From Labia minor (lineage: Eukaryota > Arthropoda > Insecta > Dermaptera > Spongiphoridae): a stretch of 64,000 nucleotides of DNA. Position numbers and translations under genes: made by a program. This document shows, one piece after another, positions 1 to 13,560 of this stretch (its first letter is position 1; each line of letters opens with the position of its first letter). The notes beneath the pieces are model-generated. The model saw nothing but the letters and a program-made list of their open reading frames with translations, ran no database searches and was not told where the DNA came from. The stretch lies in NCBI GenBank assembly GCA_963082975.1, contig OY720345.1, forward strand, positions 137,001 to 201,000, read 5' to 3'.

Positions 1-161
1 GATGACCTTTCATAATTTATACGGGAATATTAAAAAATGAAATTTTTAAAAATAAATAATAAATTCGTTCATTTTACATTATAAAAATATTAAAAAAATA
101 TATTATTGATATTTCTGATGAATAATTATTTTTTTATGCCGAAAACCTAGGGTCATCCTAC
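1..161 (+). repeat. Reference satellite monomer (class A)
   Basis: Representative unit, read from GATGACC. In order it has a right dyad arm (GATGACC), ttacggg-type G/C (here tatacggg), an A/T block with the palindrome ATTTTTAAAAAT, ttcgttcattttacat, a second A/T block, ttctgatgaataatt, gccgaaaacctaggg, and the left dyad arm GGTCATC followed by CTAC. The 161-bp length is close to a nucleosome repeat. This copy has tttatacggg in place of tttttacggg. That variant recurs at 8935, 20076, 25518, 28252, 39136, 47042 and 51826 and is a useful landmark for large duplications. Confidence 0.9.
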
Positions 162-168
162 GATGACC
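151..168. other. 18-bp dyad symmetry in each satellite monomer
   Basis: GGTCATC-CTAC-GATGACC: two perfect 7-bp inverted arms around a 4-bp spacer, repeated once per 161 bp across the array. In an RNA copy the stem could extend by a G-U and an A-U pair. CCTAGG lies just upstream and overlaps its left edge. Some copies carry arm changes (GATAACC, GATGGCC, AAGATGACC). The motif looks like a dimeric protein site or cruciform-prone element; no binding factor can be named from the sequence. Confidence 0.75.
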
Positions 169-2897
169 TTTCATAATTTTTACGGGAAAATTAAAAAATG
201 AAATTTTTAAAAATAAATATTAAATTCGTTCATTTTACATCATAAAAATATTAAATAAATATATTATTGATATTTCTGATGAATAATTATTTTATTATGC
301 CGAAAACCTAGGGTCATCCTACGATGACCTTTCATAATTTTTACGGGAAAATTAAAAAATGATATTTTTAAAAATAAATAATAAATTCGTTCATTTTACA
401 TCATAAAAAAATTAAAAAAATATATTATTGATATTTCTGATGAATAATTATTTTTTTATGCCGAAAACCTAGGGTCATCCTACGATGACCTTTCATAATT
501 TTTACGGGAATATTAAAAAATGAAATTTTTAAAAATAAATAATAAAGTCGAACATTTTACATAATAAAAATATTAAAAAAATATATTATTGATATTTCTT
601 ACTAAAAATTATTTTTTTATTCAGAAAACCTAGGGTCATCCTACGATGACCTTTCATAATTTTTACGGGAAAATTAAAAAATGAAATTTTTAAAAATAAC
701 TAATAAATTCGTTCATTTTACATCATAAAAAAATTTAAAAAATATATTATTGATATTTCTGATGAATAATTATTTTTTTATGCCGAAAACCTAGGGTCAT
801 CCTACGATGACCTTTCATAATTTTTACGGGAAAATTAAAAAATGAAATTTTTAAAAATAAATAATAAATTCGTTCATTTTACATCATAAAAATATTAAAA
901 AAATATATTATTCATATTTCTTACTAAAAATTATTTTTTTATGCAGAAAACCTCGGGTCATCCTACGATGACCTTTAATAATTTTTACGGGAATATTTAA
1001 AAATGAAATTTTTAAAAATAAATAATAAATTCGTTCATTTTACATAATAAAAATATTAAAAAAATATATTATTGATATTTCTGATGAATAATTATTTTTT
1101 TATGCCGAAAACCTAGGGTCATCCTACGATGACCTTTCATAATTTTTACGGGAATATTAAAAAATGAAATTTTTAAAAATAAATAATAAATTCGTTCATT
1201 TTACATCATAAAAATATTAAAAAAATATATTATTCATATTTCTTACTAAAAATTGTTTTTTTATGCAGAAAACCTAGGGTCATCCTACGATGACCTTTCA
1301 TAATTTTTACGGGAATATTAAAAAAGGAAATTTTTAAAAATAAATAATAAATTCGTTCATTTTACATCATAAAAATATTAAAAAAATATATTATTGATAT
1401 TTATGATGAATAATTATTTTTTTATGCCGAAAACCTAGGGTCATCCTACGATGACCTTTCATAATTTTTACGGGAATATTAAAAAATGAAATTTTTAAAA
1501 ATAAATAATAAATTCGCTCATTTTACATCATAAAAAAATTAAAAAAATATATTATTGATATTTCTGATGAATAATTATTTTTTTATGCCGAAAACCTAGG
1601 GTCATCCTAAGATGACCTTTCATAATTTTTACGTGAATATTAAAAAATGAAATTTTTAAAAATAAATAATAAATTCGAACATTTTACATAATAAAAATAT
1701 TAAAAAAATATATTATTGATATTTCTGATGAATAATTATTTTTTTATGACGAAAACCTAGGGTCATCCTACGATGACCTTTCATAATTTTTACGGGAAAA
1801 TTAAAAAATGAAATTTTTAAAAATAAATAATAAATTCGTTCATTTTACATCATAAAAATATTAAAAAAATATATTATTCATATTTCTTACTAAAAATTAT
1901 TTTTTTATGCAGAAAACCTCGGGTCATCCTACGATGACCTTTAATAATTTTTACGGGAATATTTAAAAATGAAATTTTTAAAAATAAATAATAAATTCGT
2001 TCATTTTACATAATAAAAATATTAAAAAAATATATTATTGATATTTCTGATGAATAATTATTTTTTTATGCCGAAAACCTAGGGTCATCCTACGATGACC
2101 TTTCATAATTTTTACGGGAAAATTAAAAAATGAAATTTTTAAAAATAAATAATAAATTCGTTCATTTTACATCATAAAAAAATTAAAAAAATATATTATT
2201 GATATTTCTGATGAATAATTATTTTTTTATGCCGAAAACCTAGGGTCATCCTACGATAACCTTTCATAATTTTTACGGGAAAATTAAAAAATGAAATTTT
2301 TAAAAATAAATAATAAATTCGATCATTTTACATCATAAAAATATTAAAAAAATATATTATTCATATTTCTTACTAAAAATTATTTTTTTATGCAGAAAAC
2401 CTAGGGTCATCCTACGATGACCTTTCATAATTTTTACGGGAATATTTAAAAAGGAAATTTTTAAAAATAAATAATAAATTCGTTCATTTTACATCATAAA
2501 AATATTAAAAAAATATATTATTGATATTTCTGATGAATAATTATTTTTTTATGCCGAAAACCTAGGGTCATCCTACGATGACCTTTCATAATTTTTACGG
2601 GAATATTAAAAAATGAAATTTTTAAAAATAAATAATAAATTCGAAAATTTTACATAATAAAAATATTAAAAAAATATATTATTGATATTTCTGATGAATA
2701 ATTATTTTTTTATGCTGAAAACCTAGGGTCATCCTACGATGACCTTTCATAATTTTTACGGGAAAATAAAAAATGAAATTTTTAAAAATAAATAATAAAT
2801 TCGATCATTTTACATCATAAAAATATTAAAAAAATATATTATTGATATTTCTGATGAATAATTATTTTTTTATGCCGAAAACCTAGGGTCATCCTAC

Positions 2898-3172
2898 GAT
2901 GACCTTTCATAATTTTTACGGGAAAATTAAAAAATGAAATTTTTAAAAATAAATAATAAATTCGTTCATTTAACATCATAAAAATATTAAAAAAATATAC
3001 TATTGATTTTTCTGATGAATAATTATTTTATTATGCCTAAAACCTAGTGAAAATAATAAATAATAATAAGTAAATTCGTTCATTTTACATCATAAAAAAA
3101 TTAAAAAAATATATTATTGATATTTCTGATGAATAATTATTTTTTTATGCCGAAAACCTAGGGTCATCCTAC
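2898..3172 (+). repeat. 275-bp composite: 161-bp monomer plus 114-bp box-less monomer
   Basis: GATGACC starts at 2898 and next at 3173, a gap of 161 + 114. After CCTAG the sequence jumps to tgaaaataataaataata, so 48 bp (the rest of the dyad box through the A-run before TGAAA) are missing, with one base gained nearby. I located 31 such junctions: near 3046, 4125, 5043, 5960, 6236, 12141, 14188, 15265, 17471, 18390, 18663, 20707, 22913, 23831, 24106, 29367, 30445, 33136, 34213, 35613, 40090, 41970, 44822, 49445, 56160, 57237, 58317, 60681, 61761, 62035 and 63757. Two lineages exist: cctagtgaaaat and cctagggaaaat. Confidence 0.9.
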
Positions 3173-6100
3173 GATGACCTTTCATAATTTTTACGGGAAT
3201 ATTTAAAAATGAAATTTTTAAAAATAAATAATAAATTCGTTCATTTTACATCATAAAAATATTAAAAAAATATATTATTGATATTTCTGATGAATAATTA
3301 TTTTTTTATGCCGAAAACCTAGGGTCATCCTACGATGACCTTTCATAATTTTTACGGGAATATTAAAAAATGAAATTTTTAAAAATAAATAATAAATTCG
3401 TTCATTTTACATCATAAAAATATTAAAAAAATATATTATTCATATTTCTTACTAAAAATTGTTTTTTTATGCAGAAAACCTAGGGTCATCCTACGATGAC
3501 CTTTCCTAATTTTTACGGGAATATTAAAAAATGAAATTTTTAAAAATAAATAATAAATTCGCTCATTTTACATAATAAAAATATTAAAAAAATATATTAT
3601 TGATATTTCTGATGAATAATTATTTTTTTATGACGAAAACCTAGGGTCATCCTACGATGACCTTTCATAATTTTTACGGGAAAATAAAAAATGAAATTTT
3701 TAAAAATAAATAATAAATTCGAACATTTTACATAATAAAAATATTAAAAAAATATATTATTGATATTTCTGATGAATAATTATTTTTTTATGCCGAAAAC
3801 CTAGGGTCATCCTACGATGACCTTTCATAATTTTTACGGGAAAATTAAAAAATGAAATTTTTAAAAATAACTAATAAATTCGTTCATTTTACATCATAAA
3901 AAAATTTAAAAAATATATTATTGATATTTCTGATGAATATTTATTTTTTTATGCCGAAAACCTAGGGTCATCCTACGATGACCTTTCATAATTTTTACGG
4001 GAAAATTAAAAAATGAAATTTTTAAAAATAAATAATAAATTCGTTCATTTTACATCATAAAAATATTAAAAAAATATACTATTGATTTTTCTGATGAATA
4101 ATTATTTTATTATGCCTAAAACCTAGTGAAAATAATAAATAATAATAAGTAAATTCGTTCATTTTACATCATAAAAAAATTAAAAAAATATATTATTGAT
4201 ATTTCTGATGAATAATTATTTTTTTATGCCGAAAACCTAGGGTCATCCTACGATGACCTTTCATAATTTTTACGGGAATATTTAAAAATGAAATTTTTAA
4301 AAATAAATAATAAATTCGTTCATTTTACATCATAAAAATATTAAAAAAATATATTATTGATATTTCTGATGAATAATTATTTTTTTATGCCGAAAACCTA
4401 GGGTCATCCTACGACGACCTTTCATAATTTTTACGGGAATATTAAAAAATGAAATTTTTAAAAATAAATAATAAATTCGTTCATTTTACATCATAAAAAT
4501 ATTAAAAAAATATATTATTCATATTTCTTACTAAAAATTGTTTTTTTATGCAGAAAACCTAGGGTCATCCTACGATGACCTTTCCTAATTTTTACGGGAA
4601 TATTAAAAAATGAAATTTTTAAAAATAAATAATAAATTCGCTCATTTTACATAATAAAAATATTAAAAAAATATATTATTGATATTTCTGATGAATAATT
4701 ATTTTTTTATGACGAAAACCTAGGGTCATCCTACGATGACCTTTCATAATTTTTACGGGAAAATAAAAAATGAAATTTTTAAAAATAAATAATAAATTAG
4801 AACATTTTACATAATAAAAATATTAAAAAAATATATTATTGATATTTCTGATGAATAATTATTTTTTTATGCCGAAAACCTAGGGTCATCCTACGATGAC
4901 CTTTCATAATTTTTACGGGAAAATTAAAAAATGAAATTTTTAAAAATAAATAATAAATTCGTTCATTTTACATCATAAAAATATTAAAAAAATATACTAT
5001 TGATTTTTCTGATGAATAATTATTTTATTATGCCTAAAACCTAGTGAAAATAATAAATAATAATAAGTAAATTCGTTCATTTTACATCATAAAAAAATTA
5101 AAAAAATATATTATTGATATTTCTGATGAATAATTATTTTTTTATGCCGAAAACCTAGGGTCATCCTACGATGACCTTTCATAATTTTTACGGGAATATT
5201 TAAAAATGAAATTTTTAAAAATAAATAATAAATTCGTTCATTTTACATCATAAAAATATTAAAAAAATATATTATTGATATTTCTGATGAATAATTATTT
5301 TTTTATGCCGAAAACCTAGGGTCATCCTACGATGACCTTTCCTAATTTTTACGGGAATATTAAAAAATGAAATTTTTAAAAATAAATAATAAATTCGCTC
5401 ATTTTACATAATAAAAATATTAAAAAAATATATTATTGATATTTCTGATGAATAATTATTTTTTTATGACGAAAACCTAGGGTCATCCTACGATGACCTT
5501 TCATAATTTTTACGGGAAAATAAAAAATGAAATTTTTAAAAATAAATAATAAATTCGAACATTTTACATAATAAAAATATTAAAAAAATATATTATTGAT
5601 ATTTCTGATGAATAATTATTTTTTTATGCCGAAAACCTAGGGTCATCCTACGATGACCTTTCATAATTTTTACGGGAAAATAAAAAATGAAATTTTTAAA
5701 AATAAATAATAAATTCGATCATTTTACATCATAAAAATATTAAAAAAATATATTATTGATATTTCTGATGAATAATTATTTTTTTATGCCGAAAACCTAG
5801 GGTCATCCTACGATGACCTTTCATAATTTTTACGGGAAAATTAAAAAATGAAATTTTTAAAAATAAATAATAAATTCGTTCATTTTACATCATAAAAATT
5901 TTAAAAAAATATACTATTGATTTTTCTGATGAATAATTATTTTATTATGACTAAAACCTAGGGAAAATAATAAATAATAATAAATAAATTCGTTCATTTT
6001 ACATCATAAAAAAATTAAAAAAATATATATTTGATATTTCTGATGAATAATTATTTTTTTATGCCGAAAACCTAGGGTCATCCTACGATGACCTTTCATA

Positions 6101-6299
6101 ATTTTTACGGGAAAATTAAAAAATGAAATTTTTAAAAATAAATAATAAATTCGTTCATTTTACATCATAAAAATATTAAAAAAATATACTATTGATTTTT
6201 CTGATGAATAATTATTTTATTATGCCTAAAACCTAGTGAAAATAATAAATAATAATAAATAAATTCGTTCATTTTACATCATAAAAAAATTAAAAAAAT

Positions 6300-8090
6300 A
6301 TATTATTGATATTTCTGATGAATAATTATTTTTTTATGCCGAAAACCTAGGGTCATCCTACGATGACCTTTCATAATTTTTAAGGGAAAATTAAAAAATG
6401 AAATTTTTAAAAATAAATAATAAATTCGATCATTTTACATCATAAAAATATTAAAAAAATATATTATTCATATTTCTTACTAAAAATTATTTTTTTATGC
6501 AGAAAACCTAGGGTCATCCTACGATGACCTTTCATAATTTTTATGGCAAAATTAAAAAATGAAATTTTTAAAAATAAATAATAAATTCGTTCATTTTAAA
6601 TCATAAAAATATTAAAAAAATATATTATTCATATTTCTTACTAAAAATTATTTTTTTATGCCGAAAACCTAGGGTCATCCTACGATGACCTTTCATAATT
6701 TTTACGGGAAAATTAAAAAATGAAATTTTTAAAAATAAATAATAAATTCGTTCATTTTACATCATAAAAATATTAAAAAAATATATTATTCATATTTCTT
6801 ACTAAAAATTATTTTTTTATGCAGAAAACCTAGGGTCATCCTACGATGACCTTTAATAATTTTTACGGGAATATTTAAAAATGAAATTTTTAAAAATAAA
6901 TAATAAATTCGTTCATTTTACATCATAAAAATATTAAAAAAATATATTATTGATATTTCTGATGAATAATTATTTTTTTATGCCGAAAACCTAGGGTCAT
7001 CCTACGATGACCTTTCATAATTTTTACGGGAATATTAAAAAATGAAATTTTTAAAAATAAATAATAAATTCGTTCATTTTACATCATAAAAATATTAAAA
7101 AAATATATTATTCATATTTCTTACTAAAAAATGTTTTTTTATGCAGAAAACCTAGGGTCATCGTACGATGACCTTTCCTAATTTTTACGGGAATATTAAA
7201 AAATGAAATTTTTAAAAATAAATAATAAATTCGCTCATTTTACATAATAAAAATATTAAAAAAATATATTATTGATATTTCTGATGAATAATTATTTTTT
7301 TATGCCGAAAACCTAGGGTCATCCTACGATGACCTTTCATAATTTTTAAGGGAAAATTAAAAAATGAAATTTTTAAAAATAAATAATAAATTCGATCATT
7401 TTACATCATAAAAATATTAAAAAAATATATTATTCATATTTCTTACTAAAAATTATTTTTTTATGCAGAAAACCTAGGGTCATCCTACGATGACCTTTCA
7501 TAATTTTTATGGCAAAATTAAAAAATGAAATTTTTAAAAATAAATAATAAATTCGTTCATTTTAAATCATAAAAATATTAAAAAAATATATTATTCATAT
7601 TTCTTACTAAAAATTATTTTTTTATGCCGAAAACCTAGGGTCATCCTACGATGACCTTTCATAATTTTTACGGGAAAATTAAAAAATGAAATTTTTAAAA
7701 ATAAATAATAAATTCGTTCATTTTACATCATAAAAATATTAAAAAAATATATTATTCATATTTCTTACTAAAAATTATTTTTTTATGCAGAAAACCTAGG
7801 GTCATCCTACGATGACCTTTAATAATTTTTACGGGAATATTTAAAAATGAAATTTTTAAAAATAAATAATAAATTCGTTCATTTTACATCATAAAAATAT
7901 TAAAAAAATATATTATTGATATTTCTGATGAATAATTATTTTTTTATGCCGAAAACCTAGGGTCATCCTACGATGACCTTTCATAATTTTTACGGGAATA
8001 TTAAAAAATGAAATTTTTAAAAATAAATAATAAATTCGTTCATTTTACATCATAAAAATATTAAAAAAATATATTATTCATATTTCTTAC
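6300..8090 (+). repeat. Tandem duplication, offset 966 bp (six monomers)
   Basis: The block with tttttaaggg, then ttttatggcaaa, then class B monomers, at about 6.30-7.13 kb, recurs at about 7.27-8.09 kb. Landmarks are taaggg at 6381 and 7347 and atggcaaa at 6543 and 7509, both 966 = 6 x 161 apart. This is the clearest short higher-order unit in the left part. Confidence 0.8.
7156..7173. other. Fully palindromic form of the dyad
   Basis: The spacer here is GTAC instead of CTAC, so all 18 bases of GGTCATCGTACGATGACC form an uninterrupted perfect palindrome. The same form is at 8605-8622, 19584-19601, 25026-25043, 27761-27778 and 43699-43716. Most of these sit beside the class B variant with actaaaaaatg, so they probably descend from one mutated monomer carried along by block duplication. 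Confidence 0.85.
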
Positions 8091-9199
8091 TAAAAATTAT
8101 TTTTTTATTCAGAAAACCTAGGGTCATCCTACGATGACCTTTCATAATTTTTACGGGAATATTTAAAAAGGAAATTTTTAAAAATAAATAATAAATTCGT
8201 TCATTTTACATCATAAAAATATTAAAAAAATATATTATTGATATTTCTGATGAATAATTATTTTTTTATGCCGAAAACCTAGGGTCATCCTACGATGACC
8301 TTTAATAATTTTTACGGGAATATTTAAAAATGAAATTTTTAAAAATAAATAATAAATTCGTTCATTTTACATCATAAAAATATTAAAAAAATATATTATT
8401 GATATTTCTGATGAATAATTATTTTTTTATGCCGAAAACCTAGGGTCATCCTACGATGACCTTTCATAATTTTTACGGGAATATTAAAAAATGAAATTTT
8501 TAATAATAAATAATAAATTCGTTCATTTTACATCATAAAAATATTAAAAAAATATATTATTCATATTTCTTACTAAAAAATGTTTTTTTATGCAGAAAAC
8601 CTAGGGTCATCGTACGATGACCTTTCATAATTTTTACGGGAAAATAAACAATGAAATTTTTAAAAATAAATAATAAATTCGAACATTTTACATCATAAAA
8701 ATATTAAAAAAATATATTATTGATATTTCTGATGAATAATTATTTTATTATGCCTAAAACCTAGGGTCATCCTACGATGACCTTTCATATTTTTACGGGA
8801 AAATTGAAAAATGAAATTTTTAAAATTAAATATTAAATTCGTTCTTTTTACATCATAAAAATATTAAAAAAATATATTATTGATATTTCTGATGAATAAT
8901 TATTTTTTTATGAAAAAACCTAGGTTCATCCTACGATGACCTTTCATAATTTATACGGGAATATTAAAAAATGAAATTTTTAAAAATAAATAATAAATTC
9001 GTTCATTTTACATTATAAAAATATTAAAAAAATATATTATTGATATTTCTGATGAATAATTATTTTTTTATGCCGAAAACCTAGGGTCATCCTACGATGA
9101 CCTTTCATAATTTTTACGGGAAAATTAAAAAATGAAATTTTTAAAAATAAATATTAAATTCGTTCATTTTACATCATAAAAATATTAAATAAATATATT

Positions 9200-12100
9200 A
9201 TTGATATTTCTGATGAATAATTATTTTATTATGCCGAAAACCTTGGGTCATCCTACGATGACCTTTCATAATTTTTACGGGAAAATTAAAAAATGATATT
9301 TTTAAAAATAAATAATAAATTCGTTCATTTTACATCATAAAAAAATTAAAAAAATATATTATTGATATTTCTGATGAATAATTATTTTTTTATGCCGAAA
9401 ACCTAGGGTCATCCTACGATGACCTTTCATAATTTTTACGGGAATATTAAAAAATGAAATTTTTAAAAATAAATAATAAAGTCGAACATTTTACATAATA
9501 AAAATATTAAAAAAATATATTATTGATATTTCTTACTAAAAATTATTTTTTTATTCAGAAAACCTAGGGTCATCCTACGATGGCCTTTCATAATTTTTAC
9601 GGGAAAATTAAAAAATGAAATTTTTAAAAATAACTAATAAATTCGTTCATTTTACATCATAAAAAAATTTAAAAAATATATTATTGATATTTCTGATGAA
9701 TAATTATTTTTTTATGCCGAAAACCTAGGGTCATCCTACGATGACCTTTCATAATTTTTACGGGAAAATTAAAAAATGAAATTTTTAAAAATAAATAATA
9801 AATTCGTTCATTTTACATCATAAAAATATTAAAAAAATATATTATTAATATTTCTTACTAAAAATTATTTTTTTATGCAGAAAACCTCGGGTCATCCTAC
9901 GATGACCTTTAATAATTTTTACGGGAATATTTAAAAATGAAATTTTTAAAAATAAATAATAAATTCGTTCATTTTACATAATAAAAATATTAAAAAAATA
10001 TATTATTGATATTTCTGATGAATAATTATTTTTTTATGCCGAAAACCTAGGGTCATCCTACGATGACCTTTCATAATTTTTACGGGAATATTAAAAAATG
10101 AAATTTTTAAAAATAAATAATAAATTCGTTCATTTTACATCATAAAAATATTAAAAAAATATATTATTCATATTTCTTACTAAAAATTGTTTTTTTATGC
10201 AGAAAACCTAGGGTCATCCTACGATGACCTTTCATAATTTTTACGGGAATATTAAAAAATGAAATTTTTAAAAATAAATAATAAATATGCTCATTTTACA
10301 TAATAAAAATATTAAAAAAATATATTATTGATATTTCTGATGAATAATTATTTTATTATGCCTAAAACCTAGGGTCATCTTACGATGACCTTTCATAATT
10401 TTTACGGGAAAATTAAAAAATGAAATTTTTAAAAATAAATAATAAATTCGTTCATTTTACATCATAAAAAAATTAAAAAAATATATTATTGATATTTCTG
10501 ATGAATAATTATTTTTTTATGCCGAAAACCTAGGGTCATCCTACGATAACCTTTCATAATTTTTACGGGAAAATTAAAAAATGAAATTTTTAAAAATAAA
10601 TAATAAATTCGATCATTTTACATCATAAAAATATTAAAAAAATATATTATTCATATTTCTTACTAAAAATTATTTTTTTATGCAGAAAACCTAGGGTCAT
10701 CCTACGATGACCTTTCATAATTTTTACGGGAATATTTAAAAAGGAAATTTTTAAAAATAAATAATAAATTCGTTCATTTTACATCATAAAAATATTAAAA
10801 AAATATATTATTGATATTTCTGATGAATAATTATTTTTTTATGCCGAAAACCTAGGGTCATCCTACGATGACCTTTCATAATTTTTACGGGAATATTAAA
10901 AAATGAAATTTTTAAAAATAAATAATAAATTCGCTCATTTTACATCATAAAAAAATTAAAAAAATATATTATTGATATTTCTGATGAATAATTATTTTTT
11001 TATGCCGAAAACCTAGGGTCATCCTAAGATGACCTTTCATAATTTTTACGGGAATATTAAAAAATGAAATTTTTAAAAATAAATAATAAATTCGAACATT
11101 TTACATAATAAAAATATTAAAAAAATATATTATTGATATTTCTGATGAATAATTATTTTTTTATGACGAAAACCTAGGGTCATCCTACGATGACCTTTCA
11201 TAATTTTTACGGGAATATTTAAAAAGGAAATTTTTAAAAATAAATAATAAATTCGTTCATTTTACATAATAAAAATATTAAAAAAATATATTATTGATAT
11301 TTCTGATGAATAATTATTTTTTTATGCCGAAAACCTAGGGTCATCCTACGATGACCTTTCATAATTTTTACGGGAATATTAAAAAATGAAATTTTTAAAA
11401 ATAAATAATAAATTCGCTCATTTTACATCATAAAAAAATTAAAAAAATATATTATTGATATTTCTGATGAATAATTATTTTTTTATGCCGAAAACCTAGG
11501 GTCATCCTACGATGACCTTTCATAATTTTTACGGGAATATTAAAAAATGAAATTTTTAAAAATAAATAATAAATTCGAACATTTTACATAATAAAAATAT
11601 TAAAAAAATATATTATTGATATTTCTGATGAATAATTATTTTTTTATGCTGAAAACCTAGGGTGATTCTACGATGACCTTTCATAATTTTTACGGGAAAA
11701 TAAAAAATGAAATTTTTAAAAATAAATAATAAATTCGATCATTTTACATCATAAAAATATTAAAAAAATATATTATTGATATTTCTGATGAATAATTATT
11801 TTTTTATGCCGAAAACCTAGGGTCATCCTACGATGACCTTTCAAAATTTTTACGGGAAAATTAAAAAATGAAATTTTTAAAAATAACTAATAAATTCGTT
11901 CATTTTACATCATAAAAAAATTTAAAAAATATATTATTGATATATCTGATGAATATTTATTTTTTTATGCCGAAAACCTAGGGTCATCCTACGATGACCT
12001 TTCATAATTTTTACGGGAAAATTAAAAAATGAAATTTTTAAAAATAAATAATAAATTCGTTCATTTTACATCATAAAAATATTAAAAAAATATACTATTG

Positions 12101-13560
12101 ATTTTTCTGATGAATAATTATTTTATTATGCCTAAAACCTAGTGAAAATAATAAATAATAATAAGTAAATTCGTTCATTTTACATCATAAAAAAATTAAA
12201 AAAATATATTATTGATATTTCTGATGAATAATTATTTTATTATGCCGAAAACCTAGGGTCATCCTACGATGACCTTTCATAATTTTTACGGGAAAATTAA
12301 AAAATGATATTTTTAAAAATAAATAATAAATTCGTTCATTTTACATCATAAAAAAATTAAAAAAATATATTATTGATATTTCTGATGAATAATTATTTTT
12401 TTATGCCGAAAACCTAGGGTCATCCTACGATGACCTTTCATAATTTTTACGGGAATATTAAAAAATGAAATTTTTAAAAATAAATAATAAAGTCGAACAT
12501 TTTACATAATAAAAATATTAAAAAAATATATTATTGATATTTCTTACTAAAAATTATTTTTTTATTCAGAAAACCTAGGGTCATCCTACGATGGCCTTTC
12601 ATAATTTTTACGGGAAAATTAAAAAATGAAATTTTTAAAAATAACTAATAAATTCGTTCATTTTACATCATAAAAAAATTTAAAAAATATATTATTGATA
12701 TTTCTGATGAATAATTATTTTTTTATGCCGAAAACCTAGGGTCATCCTACGATGACCTTTCATAATTTTTACGGGAAAATTAAAAAATGAAATTTTTAAA
12801 AATAAATAATAAATTCGTTCATTTTACATCATAAAAATATTAAAAAAATATATTATTCATATTTCTTTTTAAAAATTATTTTTTTATGCAGAAAACCTCG
12901 GGTCATCCTACGATGACCTTTAATAATTTTTACGGGAATATTTAAAAATGAAATTTTTAAAAATAAATAATAAATTCGTTCATTTTACATAATAAAAATA
13001 TTAAAAAAATATATTATTGATATTTCTGATGAATAATTATTTTTTTATGCCGAAAACCTAGGGTCATCCTACGATGACCTTTCATAATTTTTACGGGAAT
13101 ATTAAAAAATGAAATTTTTAAAAATAAATAATAAATTCGTTCATTTTACATCATAAAAATATTAAAAAAATATATTATTCATATTTCTTACTAAAAATTG
13201 TTTTTTTATGCAGAAAACCTAGGGTCATCCTACGATGACCTTTCATAATTTTTACGGGAATATTAAAAAATGAAATTTTTAAAAATAAATAATAAATATG
13301 CTCATTTTACATAATAAAAATATTAAAAAAATATATTATTGATATTTCTGATGAATAATTATTTTATTATGCCTAAAACCTAGGGTCATCCTACGATGAC
13401 CTTTCATAATTTTTACGGGAAAATTAAAAAATGAAATTTTTAAAAATAAATAATAAATTCGTTCATTTTACATCATAAAAAAATTAAAAAAATATATTAT
13501 TGATATTTCTGATGAATAATTATTTTTTTATGCCGAAAACCTAGGGTCATCCTACGATGA
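9200..13560 (+). repeat. Duplication, offset 3011 bp
   Basis: About 9.2-10.54 kb matches about 12.2-13.56 kb. Landmarks are the monomers at 9257 and 12268, gtcgaac at 9481 and 12492, and aaatatgctc at 10283 and 13294, all 3011 bp apart. The offset is not a multiple of 161 because a 114-bp monomer lies between. Confidence 0.8.

Larger units (their letters stand above)
1..10250 (+). repeat. Large duplication, offset 8934 bp
   Basis: The run of monomers from 1 to about 1.28 kb is repeated from 8935 to about 10.2 kb in the same order with few differences. Landmarks match at one offset: the tttatacggg copy (1 and 8935), the aaatgatattttt copy (monomers at 323 and 9257) and the rare agtcgaac copy (547 and 9481). 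The match ends where the left copy has aaaaaggaaa and the right has aaaaaatgaaa followed by aaatatgctc. Confidence 0.8.

Noticed and set aside
110..168. Hammerhead-ribozyme-like order CTGATGA ... GAAA ... GGGTC in class A monomers
   Set aside because: The core words are in the right order, and hammerheads are known in some insect satellites. However, the bases that should close stem II (A and C) do not pair, stem I has no complementarity, the GAAA is followed by an extra A before the putative stem III, and class B monomers lack CTGATGA. I treat it as coincidence; a covariance-model search on both strands would settle it.
180..330. Short ATG-started frames in each monomer (for example atgaaatttttaaaaata)
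   Set aside because: They end within about 15 codons, 161 is not a multiple of three, and base composition alone explains them.
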